NCBI GenBank assembly: GCA_030149325.1
Contig: JASBRS010000019.1
Span: 1-63,483, forward strand
Reading direction: 5' to 3'
Origin: Deinococci bacterium
GTDB lineage: Bacteria > Deinococcota > Deinococci > Deinococcales > Trueperaceae
Length of the DNA: 63,483 nucleotides
In this document: positions 53,782-62,594 of the stretch, in pieces
Layout: every line of letters begins with the position of its first letter
Numbering within the stretch: the stretch's first letter is position 1
Notes under the pieces: generated by a model
What the model was told of the DNA's origin: nothing
Database searches by the model: none
What the model saw: only the letters and a program-made list of their open reading frames with translations
Position numbers and translations under genes: made by a program

Positions 53782-54591
53782 TCAGTCGAGGCCGCAGAAC
53801 GCCTCGTAATCGACCAGCTCCGTCACGCTAGGGGCGTCGCCGCAGACGGGGCAGGACGCGTCGCGATCCAGCGTGAAGCGGTGGAAGTCGGCGCCGGCCG
53901 CATCGACGTGGAGGAGCGTCCCGATCAGCGGCGCACCCAGCCCCAGCAGCAGCTTGAGCGCCTCGTTGGCCATCAGGCTGCCCACGATGCCGGGCAGCAC
54001 CCCCAGGACCCCCGCCTCGGCGCAGTTGGGCACCGTCCCCGGCTCCGGCGGCTGAGGGAAGAGGCAGCGGTAGCAGGGCCCGCGCCGGCCGTCGCGCTCG
54101 GCGGCGAACACGCTGACCTGGCCCTCGAACTGCGACAGGGCCCCGTAGACCAGCGGTGTGCCCTCCAACACGCAGGCGTCGTTGACCAGGTAGCGGGTCG
54201 GGAAGTTGTCGCTGCCGTCGATCACAAGGTCGACGCCCGCGACCAGGCCGCGCGCGTTGGCCCGACTCAGGCGCTCGTGGTGGGCCTCCACCGACACGTC
54301 GGGGTTGAGGTCGGCCAGCCGCGCCGCGGCCGACGCCGTCTTGGGGCGCCCCACGGTCGAGTGGGTATGCACCACCTGGCGCTGAAGGTTGCTCGCCTCG
54401 ACGTCCTCGTCGTCGACCAGCACGATGCGCCCCACGCCCGCCGCCGCCAGGTAGAGCAGCACCGGGGAGCCCAGGCCGCCGGCGCCCACCACCAGCACGC
54501 GGGCGTCCAGCAGTCGCTGCTGGCCCGCCGCGCCGACGCCCGGCAGGATGATGTGGCGGGCGTAGCGGTCCAGTTGGTCGCGGCTGAACAT
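53782..54591 (-). CDS. MoeB/ThiF family adenylyltransferase
   Basis: A 269-residue E1-like enzyme that adenylates the C-terminal Gly of a sulfur carrier such as MoaD or ThiS. It begins RYARHIILPGVGAAGQQRL, has the nucleotide loop GAGGLGSP (36-43), the DGSDNFPTRYLVND segment, the region PNCAEAGVLGVLPG and two CxxC zinc knuckles (CYRC and CPVC). No rhodanese domain is attached. The sulfur-carrier partner is not in the window. TAGACT five bases before the ATG suggests its own leaderless promoter. Confidence 0.92.
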   Translation of the reverse strand: MFSRDQLDRYARHIILPGVGAAGQQRLLDARVLVVGAGGLGSPVLLYLAAAGVGRIVLVDDEDVEASNLQRQVVHTHSTVGRPKTASAAARLADLNPDVSVEAHHERLSRANARGLVAGVDLVIDGSDNFPTRYLVNDACVLEGTPLVYGALSQFEGQVSVFAAERDGRRGPCYRCLFPQPPEPGTVPNCAEAGVLGVLPGIVGSLMANEALKLLLGLGAPLIGTLLHVDAAGADFHRFTLDRDASCPVCGDAPSVTELVDYEAFCGLD

Positions 54592-54596
54592 GGCCC

Positions 54597-54602
54597 AGTC
54601 TA
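54597..54602 (-). promoter_or_regulatory. Leaderless-type -10 box of the moeB-like gene
   Basis: TAGACT on the minus strand, five bases before the ATG at 54591. Confidence 0.55.
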
Positions 54603-54615
54603 CGAGGGCGTGCGC

Positions 54616-55917
54616 CTAGGCGCCGTGCAGTCCGGTCTCCAGCACCAGCGGCACGGCGACGGCCTCGTCGGTCACGGCCAGGGTGCCGTCCAGCAGACCC
54701 CGGGCGGCGTCGAGGCCGCGCCCGGCGCGGTGGACCAGGGTGAGCAGGGGCTCGTCGCGGGCCACCTCGTCGCCGACCTTGGCGTGCAGCACGATGCCGA
54801 CGCCGGGGTCGACGGGGTCGCCCTTGCGCGCCCGCCCCGCGCCCAGCACGCCGGCCGCTCGGCCGACGGCCAGGGCATCGAGCTCGGCCAGCACCCCGGA
54901 GCGCTTCGCCCGGATCACCTCCCGCCCCTCGGCCAGCGCCAGCCCGTCGACGGCGCCGGGGTCGCCACCCTGCGCCGAGATCCAGCGTTCGAAGCGCTCG
55001 TACGCCTGGCCGCCGTCGATCAGGGCCTCCAGCTCGGAGCGCGTCCGCGGCAGGCCGCTGGCCTCGAGCACCTCGCCGGCGAGCACCAGGCACAGCTCGC
55101 GCAGGTCGTCGGGACCCTCGCCACGCAGACACGCCACGGCCTCCTGCACCTCCAGGGCGTTGCCGACGGCCCGGCCGAGGGGCTGGGCCATGCTGCTCAG
55201 CACCGCCCGCATGGTGCGGCCGGCGTGGCGGCCGATGGCCACCATGGCCTCGGCCAGAGCCCTCGCCTCCGCCGGCGTCTTCATGAACGCCCCGCTGCCC
55301 ACCTTGACGTCGAGGACGATGGCGGACGCCCCGCCCGCCAGCTTCTTGCTCATGATGCTGCTGGCGATGAGGGGCAGCGACTCCACCGTTCCGGTGGCGT
55401 CGCGAAGGGCGTAGAGCAGCCCGTCGGCGGGGGCGAGGTCCTTCGACTGCCCCGTCACCACCACGCCGACCTCGCGGGCCTGGCGCAGGAAGTCCTCGTG
55501 GCGGAGATGGGAGCGGAAGCCGGGGATGCTCTCGAGCTTGTCGACGGTGCCTCCGGTGTGCCCCAGGCCGCGCCCGCTCATCTTCGCGACCGTGGCTCCG
55601 GCCGCCGCCAGCAGCGGCGCCAGCACCAGGCTGGTCTTGTCGCCGACGCCGCCCGTCGAGTGCTTGTCGACGGTGTGCGGGAGGCCCTCGAGGTCGAGGA
55701 CGTCGCCCGAGGCCGCCATCACGCGCGTGAGCTGCGCCGTCTCGCGGTCGCTCATGCCGCGCCAGCACACCGCCATCAGCCATGCGGCCACCTGGTAGTC
55801 GGGGACGCTCCCCTCCAGGTAGCCGCGGATGAAGGCTTCGAGACGCTCGGGGTCGTGCTCGGCACCGCCGCGCTTCTCCAGGATGACGTCGACGGGGCGC
55901 AGGTCGGAGACTGCCAT
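54616..55917 (-). CDS. Pyrimidine-nucleoside (thymidine) phosphorylase
   Basis: A 433-residue enzyme that splits thymidine/uridine with phosphate. The active-site segment [19 protein letters not shown] (K85, H86, S87, T88) and [18 protein letters not shown] are diagnostic. The C-terminal alpha/beta domain is complete ([12 protein letters not shown]). Clusters with two deoxynucleoside kinases upstream. TAGCAT six bases before the ATG points to a separate start. Confidence 0.95.
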   Translation of the reverse strand: MAVSDLRPVDVILEKRGGAEHDPERLEAFIRGYLEGSVPDYQVAAWLMAVCWRGMSDRETAQLTRVMAASGDVLDLEGLPHTVDKHSTGGVGDKTSLVLAPLLAAAGATVAKMSGRGLGHTGGTVDKLESIPGFRSHLRHEDFLRQAREVGVVVTGQSKDLAPADGLLYALRDATGTVESLPLIASSIMSKKLAGGASAIVLDVKVGSGAFMKTPAEARALAEAMVAIGRHAGRTMRAVLSSMAQPLGRAVGNALEVQEAVACLRGEGPDDLRELCLVLAGEVLEASGLPRTRSELEALIDGGQAYERFERWISAQGGDPGAVDGLALAEGREVIRAKRSGVLAELDALAVGRAAGVLGAGRARKGDPVDPGVGIVLHAKVGDEVARDEPLLTLVHRAGRGLDAARGLLDGTLAVTDEAVAVPLVLETGLHGA

Positions 55918-55923
55918 GGCGTC

Positions 55924-55929
55924 ATGCTA
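55924..55929 (-). promoter_or_regulatory. Leaderless-type -10 box of the phosphorylase gene
   Basis: TAGCAT on the minus strand, six bases before the ATG at 55917. Confidence 0.55.
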
Positions 55930-55964
55930 CGACGCCGTGCGGGCGCTCCGAACGGCGGCGGGAG

Positions 55965-57422
55965 CTAGCCCAGGCGGCGGCGCGCTTCGGCCGCCTCGTC
56001 CCAGGGCAGCGTCTCGTGGGCGCGCTCGAGGGTGGCCTCGTGGCCCTTGCCGGCCAGCAGGACCACGTCGCCGGGGCGAGCCTCGGCGAGGGCGCGCGCG
56101 ATAGCGTCGCCACGATCGGGGACCAGGTGGACGTCCTGCCCGATCACCCCGCCGGCCTCGCGGGCTCCCTCGGCCATGGCGGCGAGGATGGCGTCCAGAC
56201 TCTCCGAGCGGGCGTCCTCCTCGGTCAGCACGACCACGTCCGCGAGCCGGGCGGCGGTGGCCCCCAGCGGGCGCCGCTTCCCCGGGTCGCGTTCGCCCGC
56301 GGAACCCAGCACCACCACGACGCGCCCCGGTGCCGGCGGCCGGACGGCGTCGAGGGCCTTGGCCAACGCCGGCGGGGTGTGGGCGAAGTCGACGATCACC
56401 GAGAAGGGGCGGTCCTGGACCACCTGCATCCTCCCGGGGACGCCGGCGAAGTCGGCCAGTGCCGCGGCGCCGCGCGCGAGATCGATCCCCACCTCACGCG
56501 CCGCGGCGAGGGCGGCGACGGCGTTGTGGGCGTTGTAGCGGCCCACCATCGGGAGGCGCGCCCGTACCCGCTCGTCGCCCGCGGTGATCACCAGCTCGAG
56601 CGCCCCCGGTTCCTCGTGGACCGCCTCGAGGCGCACGTCGCTGGCGGGGTGCTCGCCGTACGCCACGACCCGGCGGGCGGCCTCGGCGAAGGCGGCGAAG
56701 TCGGGCTCGTCGCGGTTGAGGACGCTGACCTCGGAGCGGCGCATCAAGGTGCGCTTGGCGTCGCGGTAGGCCTCGAGGGTGCCGTGGTGGTCCAGGTGCT
56801 CGGGGGAGAGGTTGGTCCACACCCCGACCCGGAAGGCGATGCCGTCCAGGCGGCGCAGCGAGAAGCCGTGCGAGCTGCACTCCAGCACCACCCGCTCGAG
56901 ACCCAGGTCGACGCAGCGTGCCAGCAGCGCTTGCACTTCGGTGGCCTCGGGCGTGGTGAAGTGGCCCTCGAGCGGTACGGCGTCGTCCCCGAGCCGGATG
57001 CCGGCGGTGCTGATCAGACCCGCGCGCCCCTCGGCCGCGAACAGGTGGTGGAGCAGCGTGGCGGTGGTGGTCTTGCCGTCGGTGCCGGTGACGCCGAGGA
57101 CGCTCAGGCGCTCGGACGGGCGGCCGTGGAAGGCGGCCGCCAGCCGGGGCAACGCCTCCCGGGCGTCGGCGACGCGGACGTACGGAACGCCACCCCAGGG
57201 GAGCGACGCGGGCAGATCGGCCTCGCCCACCACCGCGACCGCGCCCGCGGCCACCGCTTCGGCCAGGTGGTCGTGGGCGTCGAAGCGTTCGCCACGCCGC
57301 GCCACGAACAGCGCACCCGGGACGACCCGGTCGTGGTGCTGCACGACGGCCGTCACCTCGACCCCGGCCCCGGCGTCGAGGCGCACTCCGAGCGCCTCGC
57401 TCAGCAGGCGCGCCAGCTCCAC
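55965..57422 (-). CDS. murE: UDP-MurNAc-tripeptide ligase
   Basis: A 485-residue Mur ligase that adds the third, diamino, residue to UDP-MurNAc-L-Ala-D-Glu. ATP loop GTDGKTTT (113-120), ECSSHGFSLRRLDGI, NLSPEHLDHHGT and the late LLAGKGHE are all present. The amino-acid selecting DNPR motif of meso-DAP enzymes reads EDAR here (402-405), which fits a different third residue such as L-ornithine. GTG at 57422 lies 4 bp after the upstream kinase stop. No other mur/fts genes adjoin it. Confidence 0.94.
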   Translation of the reverse strand: MELARLLSEALGVRLDAGAGVEVTAVVQHHDRVVPGALFVARRGERFDAHDHLAEAVAAGAVAVVGEADLPASLPWGGVPYVRVADAREALPRLAAAFHGRPSERLSVLGVTGTDGKTTTATLLHHLFAAEGRAGLISTAGIRLGDDAVPLEGHFTTPEATEVQALLARCVDLGLERVVLECSSHGFSLRRLDGIAFRVGVWTNLSPEHLDHHGTLEAYRDAKRTLMRRSEVSVLNRDEPDFAAFAEAARRVVAYGEHPASDVRLEAVHEEPGALELVITAGDERVRARLPMVGRYNAHNAVAALAAAREVGIDLARGAAALADFAGVPGRMQVVQDRPFSVIVDFAHTPPALAKALDAVRPPAPGRVVVVLGSAGERDPGKRRPLGATAARLADVVVLTEEDARSESLDAILAAMAEGAREAGGVIGQDVHLVPDRGDAIARALAEARPGDVVLLAGKGHEATLERAHETLPWDEAAEARRRLG

Positions 57423-57426
57423 GCCG

Positions 57427-58050
57427 CTACCCCACCATCGGCGCGACCAGGCCGCTGCGCTCCACCAGCTCGAGCAGCGCGGCACGGTCGGCGGGGCGAT
57501 GGACGAAGTCGAGCTCGTCCGCGGGTACGGTCACCACCGGCGAGAGGTCGTAGTCGTCGATCCAGGCCTGGTAGAGGCGATCCAGCGACACCAGATAGGC
57601 GTCCTCGATGCCGGCCTCGTAGCCGCGCCCGCGCTGACGGATGTGACGCCGGAGCGTGGGCAGATCGGCCCGTAGGTAGATGAGCAGGTCGGGGGGCCGG
57701 AGCGCCGCGCTGATCGCCTCGTACATGGTGCGGTAGCTGCGGTGGTCGCGCGCGTCGAGGATGCCGCGCTCGTGGAGGTTGCGCGCGAACACCGCGGCGT
57801 CCTCGTAGACGGTGCGGTCCTGGATGACGCGTTGCCCGGGATTCACCTGGCGGAGGTGCTGGCGCAGGCGCGCCGCCAGGAAGAACATCTGGGAGTGGAA
57901 GGCGTAGCGGCGCATGTCGCGGTAGAAGTCCTCGAGGTACGGGTTCTCGTCGACCGCCTCGTAGACCGGCTCGAGGTGGTAGCGCTCCGACAGGATGCGC
58001 GTGAGACTGGACTTGCCGGCTCCGATGTTGCCGGCCACGGCCACGTACAT
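57427..58050 (-). CDS. Deoxynucleoside kinase (dAdo/dCyd type)
   Basis: A 207-residue kinase of the dNK family. P-loop GNIGAGKSS (7-15), substrate segment EAVDENPYLEDFYRDMRRY, the DRT variant of the D/E-R-S motif (QDRTVYEDAAVFA) and a lid R-x-R-G-R stretch (RQRGRGYEAG). Comparable to Bacillus deoxyadenosine/deoxycytidine kinase. GAGGAGG lies before the ATG; it follows the next kinase by 9 bp. Confidence 0.93.
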   Translation of the reverse strand: MYVAVAGNIGAGKSSLTRILSERYHLEPVYEAVDENPYLEDFYRDMRRYAFHSQMFFLAARLRQHLRQVNPGQRVIQDRTVYEDAAVFARNLHERGILDARDHRSYRTMYEAISAALRPPDLLIYLRADLPTLRRHIRQRGRGYEAGIEDAYLVSLDRLYQAWIDDYDLSPVVTVPADELDFVHRPADRAALLELVERSGLVAPMVG

Positions 58051-58059
58051 GCCGCCTCC

Positions 58060-58662
58060 TCAGGCCGCCCGGGCCTGGCTGATGAGCTCGCGCAGCAGCG
58101 CCCTGCGGTCGTCCTCGTTGGCGACGTAGTCGACCTCCGCCGCCTCGACCACGTGCACGGGGTAGGGGGCGTGCCGGAAGTGGTCGTCGTAGGCCTCGCC
58201 GATGCGCTGCAGGTAGTCCGGGTCGATGGTGTGCTCGAAGGGGCGTCCGCGCTTGGCGATGCGCTCGAGCAGCAGCGCGGGTTCGGCCCGCAGGTAGACG
58301 ACCAGATCGGGGCGCGGCAAGCGCGGACGGAGCTGCTCGAAGAGCTCGCGGTAGAGCTCCCACTCGGCACCGGCGAGGTTGAGCGATGCGAACAGGAAGT
58401 CCTTCTCGAACAGGTAGTCCGAGACGGTGTGGCGATGGAACAGCGCCTCCTGTGCGAGCGCCATGTGCTGGCGGAAGCGCGACAGCAGGAAGAACACCTG
58501 GGTCTGGAAGGCGTAGCGCTGCGGGTCGTCGTAGAACGACGCCAGGAACGGGTTCTCCTCGACCACCTCGAGCACGACGCGGGCGTCCAGCTCCGAGGCC
58601 AGGTAGTGGCTCAGACTGGTCTTGCCGACCCCGATCGGCCCTTCAACGACGATGGTGGCCAT
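58060..58662 (-). CDS. Deoxynucleoside kinase (dGuo type)
   Basis: A 200-residue paralogue of the downstream kinase: P-loop GPIGVGKTS (8-16), EVVEENPFLASFYDDPQRYA, HTVSDYLFEKDFLFA (the segment seen in deoxyguanosine kinases in place of DRS), and lid AKRGRPFE. The pair resembles the dgk-dck pair of Gram-positive bacteria, whose products can form heterodimers. Start at 58662; TATACT 24 bases upstream. Confidence 0.92.
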   Translation of the reverse strand: MATIVVEGPIGVGKTSLSHYLASELDARVVLEVVEENPFLASFYDDPQRYAFQTQVFFLLSRFRQHMALAQEALFHRHTVSDYLFEKDFLFASLNLAGAEWELYRELFEQLRPRLPRPDLVVYLRAEPALLLERIAKRGRPFEHTIDPDYLQRIGEAYDDHFRHAPYPVHVVEAAEVDYVANEDDRRALLRELISQARAA

Positions 58663-58686
58663 GGCCCCGCCCCTGCACAACGACCG

Positions 58687-58692
58687 AGTATA
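58687..58692 (-). promoter_or_regulatory. -10 box of the kinase-murE operon
   Basis: TATACT on the minus strand, 24 bases before the dGuo kinase ATG. It is the apparent promoter for both kinases and murE. Confidence 0.6.
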
Positions 58693-58771
58693 CCGGGCCC
58701 CGAGGGCCCCGCCACGGCTCCCCGCGGAGGCCGCTGTCGGAGGCTCGCCGGGTGCGTCAGGGGCGCTATGC

Positions 58772-58777
58772 TACAAT
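58772..58777 (+). promoter_or_regulatory. -10 box of the CBS/HlyC gene
   Basis: TACAAT, eleven bases before the ATG at 58789, giving a leader of about five bases; an overlapping TATGCT (58767-58772) is also possible. Confidence 0.55.
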
Positions 58778-58788
58778 CCGCCTAGCTG

Positions 58789-60213
58789 ATGGAAGACAAT
58801 CCAGCGGACCGATCTACCCGTTTCCTCCGTCCCGTCTTCTTGGTCCTTGCCCTGCCCCTCCTCAGTGTGGTCATCGCCAAGGCGCCGGTCGTCCAGCGCG
58901 GCGTCAGCGCCACGCAGATCGCCCTGCTGGCGGTCCTGCTGCTGCTGTCGGGGGTGATGTCGGGCTCGGAGACGGCCCTCACGGCCCTGGGCGAGTGGAA
59001 GATCCGGCAACTCCGCGAGGAGGGCCAGGACCCGACCGGAGCCTTCGCGCTACTCGAGCGCCAACCCACGCGCTTCATCACCACCCTGCTGATCGGCAAC
59101 AACCTGGTCAACATCGCAGCGGCCTCGCTGATCACCCAGATCGCCATCCAGATGGCGCAGAGCTACGGCTTCGGGGAGTCGCTGGCGGTCGGCTACGCCA
59201 CCGGCATCACCACGCTGCTGGTGCTGATCTTCGGTGAGATCACCCCCAAGTCGATCGCCGTGCACCATGCCGTGGGCTTCTCGCGGGCGGTCATCCGCCC
59301 GGTCTACGTGATGTCGATCGTGCTCTACCCGATCGGGCTGGCGTTCGCCTGGATCACCGGCTCGGTGTTGCGGCTGTTCCGGCTCGAGCCCTCCGGCAAT
59401 CCCCTGCTCACCGAGAACGAGCTGCGCCTGATGCTGCGCAGCGCCGAGGAGTCGGGCGTCATCGAAGCCCAGGAGCAGGAGATGATCAAGGGCATCATCG
59501 ACCTCGAGGAGACGGTGGTGCGGGAGGTGATGACGCCCCGCGTGGACGTCGTCGCGGTGCAGGAGGAGGCCAGCATGATGGAGCTGCTGCGCCTCACGAC
59601 CGAGCACGGCTACAGCCGCCTGCCGGTCTACGGCGAGACCATCGACCACATCCGCGGCATCGTCTACGCGCGCGACCTGCTGCCCTACCTGGAGCGCCCC
59701 GAGGCGCTGGAGCGCACCCGCGTGGCGGACCTGATGACGCCGCCGCAGTACGTTCCGGAGACGCTCTCGATCCTCAACCTGCTGCGGGACATGCGCATCC
59801 GCAAGAACCACATGGCGGTGGTGGTCGACGAGTTCGGTGGGACGGCCGGCCTGGTGACGCTCGAGGACATCATCGAGGAGATCACCGGCGAGATCTACGA
59901 CGAGACCGACGAGGAGGAGGAAGAGGACATCGTGCTCCTCGAGGACGGCCACTACCGGATCCAGGGCTCGGCGCACCTGGAGAGCGTGGCCGACGACCTC
60001 CACCTCAGCTTCGAGGACGACGGCGAGTACGACACCCTGGCCGGCTTCCTGATCGACGAGTTCGGGCACATCCCGCACGTGGGGGAGACCCTGCACTACC
60101 AGGGCGTGCGCTTCATCGTGGAGCAGGCCGACGAACGTCGTGTCATCACCGTGCTGGCGTGGGTCGAGGAGGTCGCTCCCAGCGAAGCGCCCGTCAACGA
60201 AGCCGGCGCCTGA
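58789..60213 (+). CDS. Hemolysin C/CorC-like membrane protein with CBS pair
   Basis: A 474-residue protein: a four-helix DUF21/CNNM transmembrane domain (GVMSGSETALTALGEWKIRQ, GNNLVNIAAASLITQI), a CBS pair that binds adenine nucleotide (VMTPRVDVVAVQEEASMMEL and LMTPPQYVPETLSI), an acidic linker and a C-terminal CorC_HlyC domain. Relatives (CorB/CorC, YhdP) export Mg2+ or Co2+. The hemolysin name is historical. MFS gene follows 7 bp later. Confidence 0.94.
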   Translation: MEDNPADRSTRFLRPVFLVLALPLLSVVIAKAPVVQRGVSATQIALLAVLLLLSGVMSGSETALTALGEWKIRQLREEGQDPTGAFALLERQPTRFITTLLIGNNLVNIAAASLITQIAIQMAQSYGFGESLAVGYATGITTLLVLIFGEITPKSIAVHHAVGFSRAVIRPVYVMSIVLYPIGLAFAWITGSVLRLFRLEPSGNPLLTENELRLMLRSAEESGVIEAQEQEMIKGIIDLEETVVREVMTPRVDVVAVQEEASMMELLRLTTEHGYSRLPVYGETIDHIRGIVYARDLLPYLERPEALERTRVADLMTPPQYVPETLSILNLLRDMRIRKNHMAVVVDEFGGTAGLVTLEDIIEEITGEIYDETDEEEEEDIVLLEDGHYRIQGSAHLESVADDLHLSFEDDGEYDTLAGFLIDEFGHIPHVGETLHYQGVRFIVEQADERRVITVLAWVEEVAPSEAPVNEAGA

Positions 60214-60220
60214 GCCGGTC

Positions 60221-61432
60221 GTGACGCGGCTCCCGGCCCGCTCCGCCTACCTGCTCTACGCCGCTGGCAGCGGGCTGTTCTTCGCCTGCTACAGCACCCT
60301 CGCCAACGTCTACCGGGTCGAGATCGCGCATCTCGACGCGCTCCAGTTGGTGCTGGTCGGCACCGTATTGGAGGCAGCGGTGTTCCTGTTCGAGGTGCCG
60401 ACCGGGGTGGTGGCCGACAGCGTCAGCCGCCGCCTGTCGGTGCTGATCGGGGTCGCGCTGATCGGGTTCGGCTTCCTGCTGGAGGGGGCGCTGCCGCTGT
60501 TCGGGACCATCCTGCTGGCGCAGCTGCTGTGGGGGATCGGCAGCACCTTCGAGAGCGGCGCGGTCGACGCCTGGGTCGCCGATGAGGTCGGGGAGGCACG
60601 GACACCCGACGTCTTCCTGCGCGGCGCGCAGGCGGGGCAGGCGGCGGCGCTGGTCGGCATCGTGCTGGCGGCGCTGGTGGGCCGGCTCGGCCTGGCGTGG
60701 CCGCTGCGGCTGGCGGGGATGGGCTTCCTGCTGCTGACCGTGGTGCTGGCGTCGACGATGCAGGAGACGCGCTGGCGGCCGTCCCCGGGGACGGCCTTCC
60801 GCGCGACCCTGCGGGCGGGGCTGGCGGCCGCAGGGTCGCGTCCGGCGCTGCGTTGGACGGTGCTCGCAGCGCTGCTGGCGGGTGCGGCCTCGGAGGTGTT
60901 CGACCGGCTGTGGCAGGCGCGCGTGCTGAGCTTCCCGCTGCCGCTGGCGGAGCGGCTCGGCACCTCCGGGTTCTTCGGGGTGATCGCCGCCCTCACCATG
61001 GGCGCGAGCCTGATCGTCACGGAGCTGGCGCGTCGGCGCCTGGACGCTGGCGACACCCGCGCGCTGGCGCGCGCGCTGGCCGGGATCACCGCCGTGGTCG
61101 CGGTGGCCGTCGCCGGTTTCGGGCTGGCGGGCAACGTCGAGCTGGCGCTCGCCTGCTACTTCACGGCGGTCCTGATGCGACGCGTTCACGCGCCCCTGTT
61201 CCGGGCGTTGGTGAACCGCCGCGCCCACAGCGCGGTGCGCGCCACCGTGTTCTCGTTGCTCAACCAGGCCGACGCGCTGGGACAGATCGCGGCCGGCCCC
61301 GCGTTGGGGCTGCTGGCGTTGGCGGCCGGCATGTCGTGGGCCTTCGTGGCGTGCGCCGTGGTGCTGGTACCCGCGGTGATGATCTTCGCTCGTCCGTTGG
61401 CGCGATCCGAGTCCGTCGCCGCCGCGGACTGA
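60221..61432 (+). CDS. MFS transporter
   Basis: A 403-residue, roughly twelve-helix major facilitator. The loop 2-3 motif is VADSVSRRLSVLIGVALIGF with EVPTGVVAD before it, typical of drug-type exporters with a Glu-Val-Pro-Thr-Gly signature. GTG at 60221 is 7 bp after the previous stop and is the first start giving a normal N-terminus; the Shine-Dalgarno is weak. Converges with alr, 3 bp apart. Substrate unknown. Confidence 0.9.
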   Translation: MTRLPARSAYLLYAAGSGLFFACYSTLANVYRVEIAHLDALQLVLVGTVLEAAVFLFEVPTGVVADSVSRRLSVLIGVALIGFGFLLEGALPLFGTILLAQLLWGIGSTFESGAVDAWVADEVGEARTPDVFLRGAQAGQAAALVGIVLAALVGRLGLAWPLRLAGMGFLLLTVVLASTMQETRWRPSPGTAFRATLRAGLAAAGSRPALRWTVLAALLAGAASEVFDRLWQARVLSFPLPLAERLGTSGFFGVIAALTMGASLIVTELARRRLDAGDTRALARALAGITAVVAVAVAGFGLAGNVELALACYFTAVLMRRVHAPLFRALVNRRAHSAVRATVFSLLNQADALGQIAAGPALGLLALAAGMSWAFVACAVVLVPAVMIFARPLARSESVAAAD

Positions 61433-61435
61433 GCT

Positions 61436-62542
61436 TCAGTCGCCGCGGTAGCGGCGCTGCACGCGGCGTCCGACCCCGGTGAGCAGCTCGTACGAGATGG
61501 TGCCGATGGCGGCGGCGAGTGCCTCGGCGTCCGGGCCGGCCGGGCCCCACAGCGTTGCCACGTCCCCCGGGACGACGTCGTCGTCGCCGACGTCGAGCAT
61601 GAGCTGGTCCATGCACACCCGCCCCGCGACCTCGACCCGGCGTCCGGCGAGATCGACGCTCCCCAGGTTGGAGAGCTGTCGCGGGTAGCCGTCGGCGTAG
61701 CCGATCCGGACGGTGGCCACGGTGGTCGCGCGCGAGGCGGTCCAACGTCCGCCGTACGACACCGCCGTCCCCGCCGGAACGCGCTTGACGAACGTCACCG
61801 GCGCCTGCAGCGTCATGGCGGGCCGGAGCTCTGGCTCCAGGGCCCGGATCTCCGGGCTGGGCGCGTAGCCGTAGAGGGCGATGCCCGGCCGCACGAGGTC
61901 GTAGTGGGCCTCGGGGAACGCCAGCAGGCCCGCGGAGTTGGCGACGTGGCGCAGTCCGTGGGGGATGCCGTCGCGGCGGAGCGCCGCCAGCGCCTGCTCG
62001 AAGCGCTCGAGCTGCGCCAGCGTCGGCGCGCGATCGGGTTCGTCGGCGCGCGCCAGGTGCGTCCACACCCCCTCGAGCGCCGTGCGCGGCTCGCGGTCGA
62101 GGGCGCGGGCCAGCTCGACCGCGTCGGGCCAGGGGCGGCCCAACCGGCCCATGCCGGTGTCGATCTTGAGGTGGCAGCGCAGCGGCCGGTCGAGTCCGGC
62201 GCCCCGCACCGCTTCCAGGCCGGCCTCATCGACGATCGTGACCGCGACGTCGGCCTCGGCCAGCCGCTGCAGGGAGGCACGGTCGCGGCACGGGCCGAAC
62301 AGCAAGAGGTCCCCGGCGATGCCGGCGGCGCGCAGCTCCAGCGCCTCGTCGGGGGTGGCGACCCCGAACCAGGCGACCCCCTGCTGCGCCAGGCGGCGGG
62401 CCACCTCGACCGCCCCGTGCCCGTAGCCGTCGGCCTTGACGGCCGCCAGAACGCCGCTGCCGGACGTCAGGCGACGGCGCAAGCGGGCCAGGTTGTGGTC
62501 CAGTGCGAGCAGATCGATGGTGGCGGTGGGCCCGTCCAGCAT
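61436..62542 (-). CDS. alr: Alanine racemase
   Basis: A 368-residue PLP enzyme making D-alanine for peptidoglycan. PLP Lys is K36 in AVKADGYGHGAVE; the second-domain RVCMDQLMLDVGDDDVVPGD and the substrate Tyr in VSYGGRWTA are present. The start at 62542 (MLDGPTATIDLLALDHN) is used because an upstream ATG lies inside the TATGCT -10 box, seven bases ahead. Confidence 0.95.
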   Translation of the reverse strand: MLDGPTATIDLLALDHNLARLRRRLTSGSGVLAAVKADGYGHGAVEVARRLAQQGVAWFGVATPDEALELRAAGIAGDLLLFGPCRDRASLQRLAEADVAVTIVDEAGLEAVRGAGLDRPLRCHLKIDTGMGRLGRPWPDAVELARALDREPRTALEGVWTHLARADEPDRAPTLAQLERFEQALAALRRDGIPHGLRHVANSAGLLAFPEAHYDLVRPGIALYGYAPSPEIRALEPELRPAMTLQAPVTFVKRVPAGTAVSYGGRWTASRATTVATVRIGYADGYPRQLSNLGSVDLAGRRVEVAGRVCMDQLMLDVGDDDVVPGDVATLWGPAGPDAEALAAAIGTISYELLTGVGRRVQRRYRGD

Positions 62543-62549
62543 GGCGTCA

Positions 62550-62555
62550 AGCATA
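62550..62555 (-). promoter_or_regulatory. Leaderless-type -10 box of alr
   Basis: TATGCT on the minus strand, seven bases before the ATG at 62542. Confidence 0.6.
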
Positions 62556-62594
62556 CCGAACGGGGTGCGCGCCGCGTGCTTGGGGCGGGTCGGC

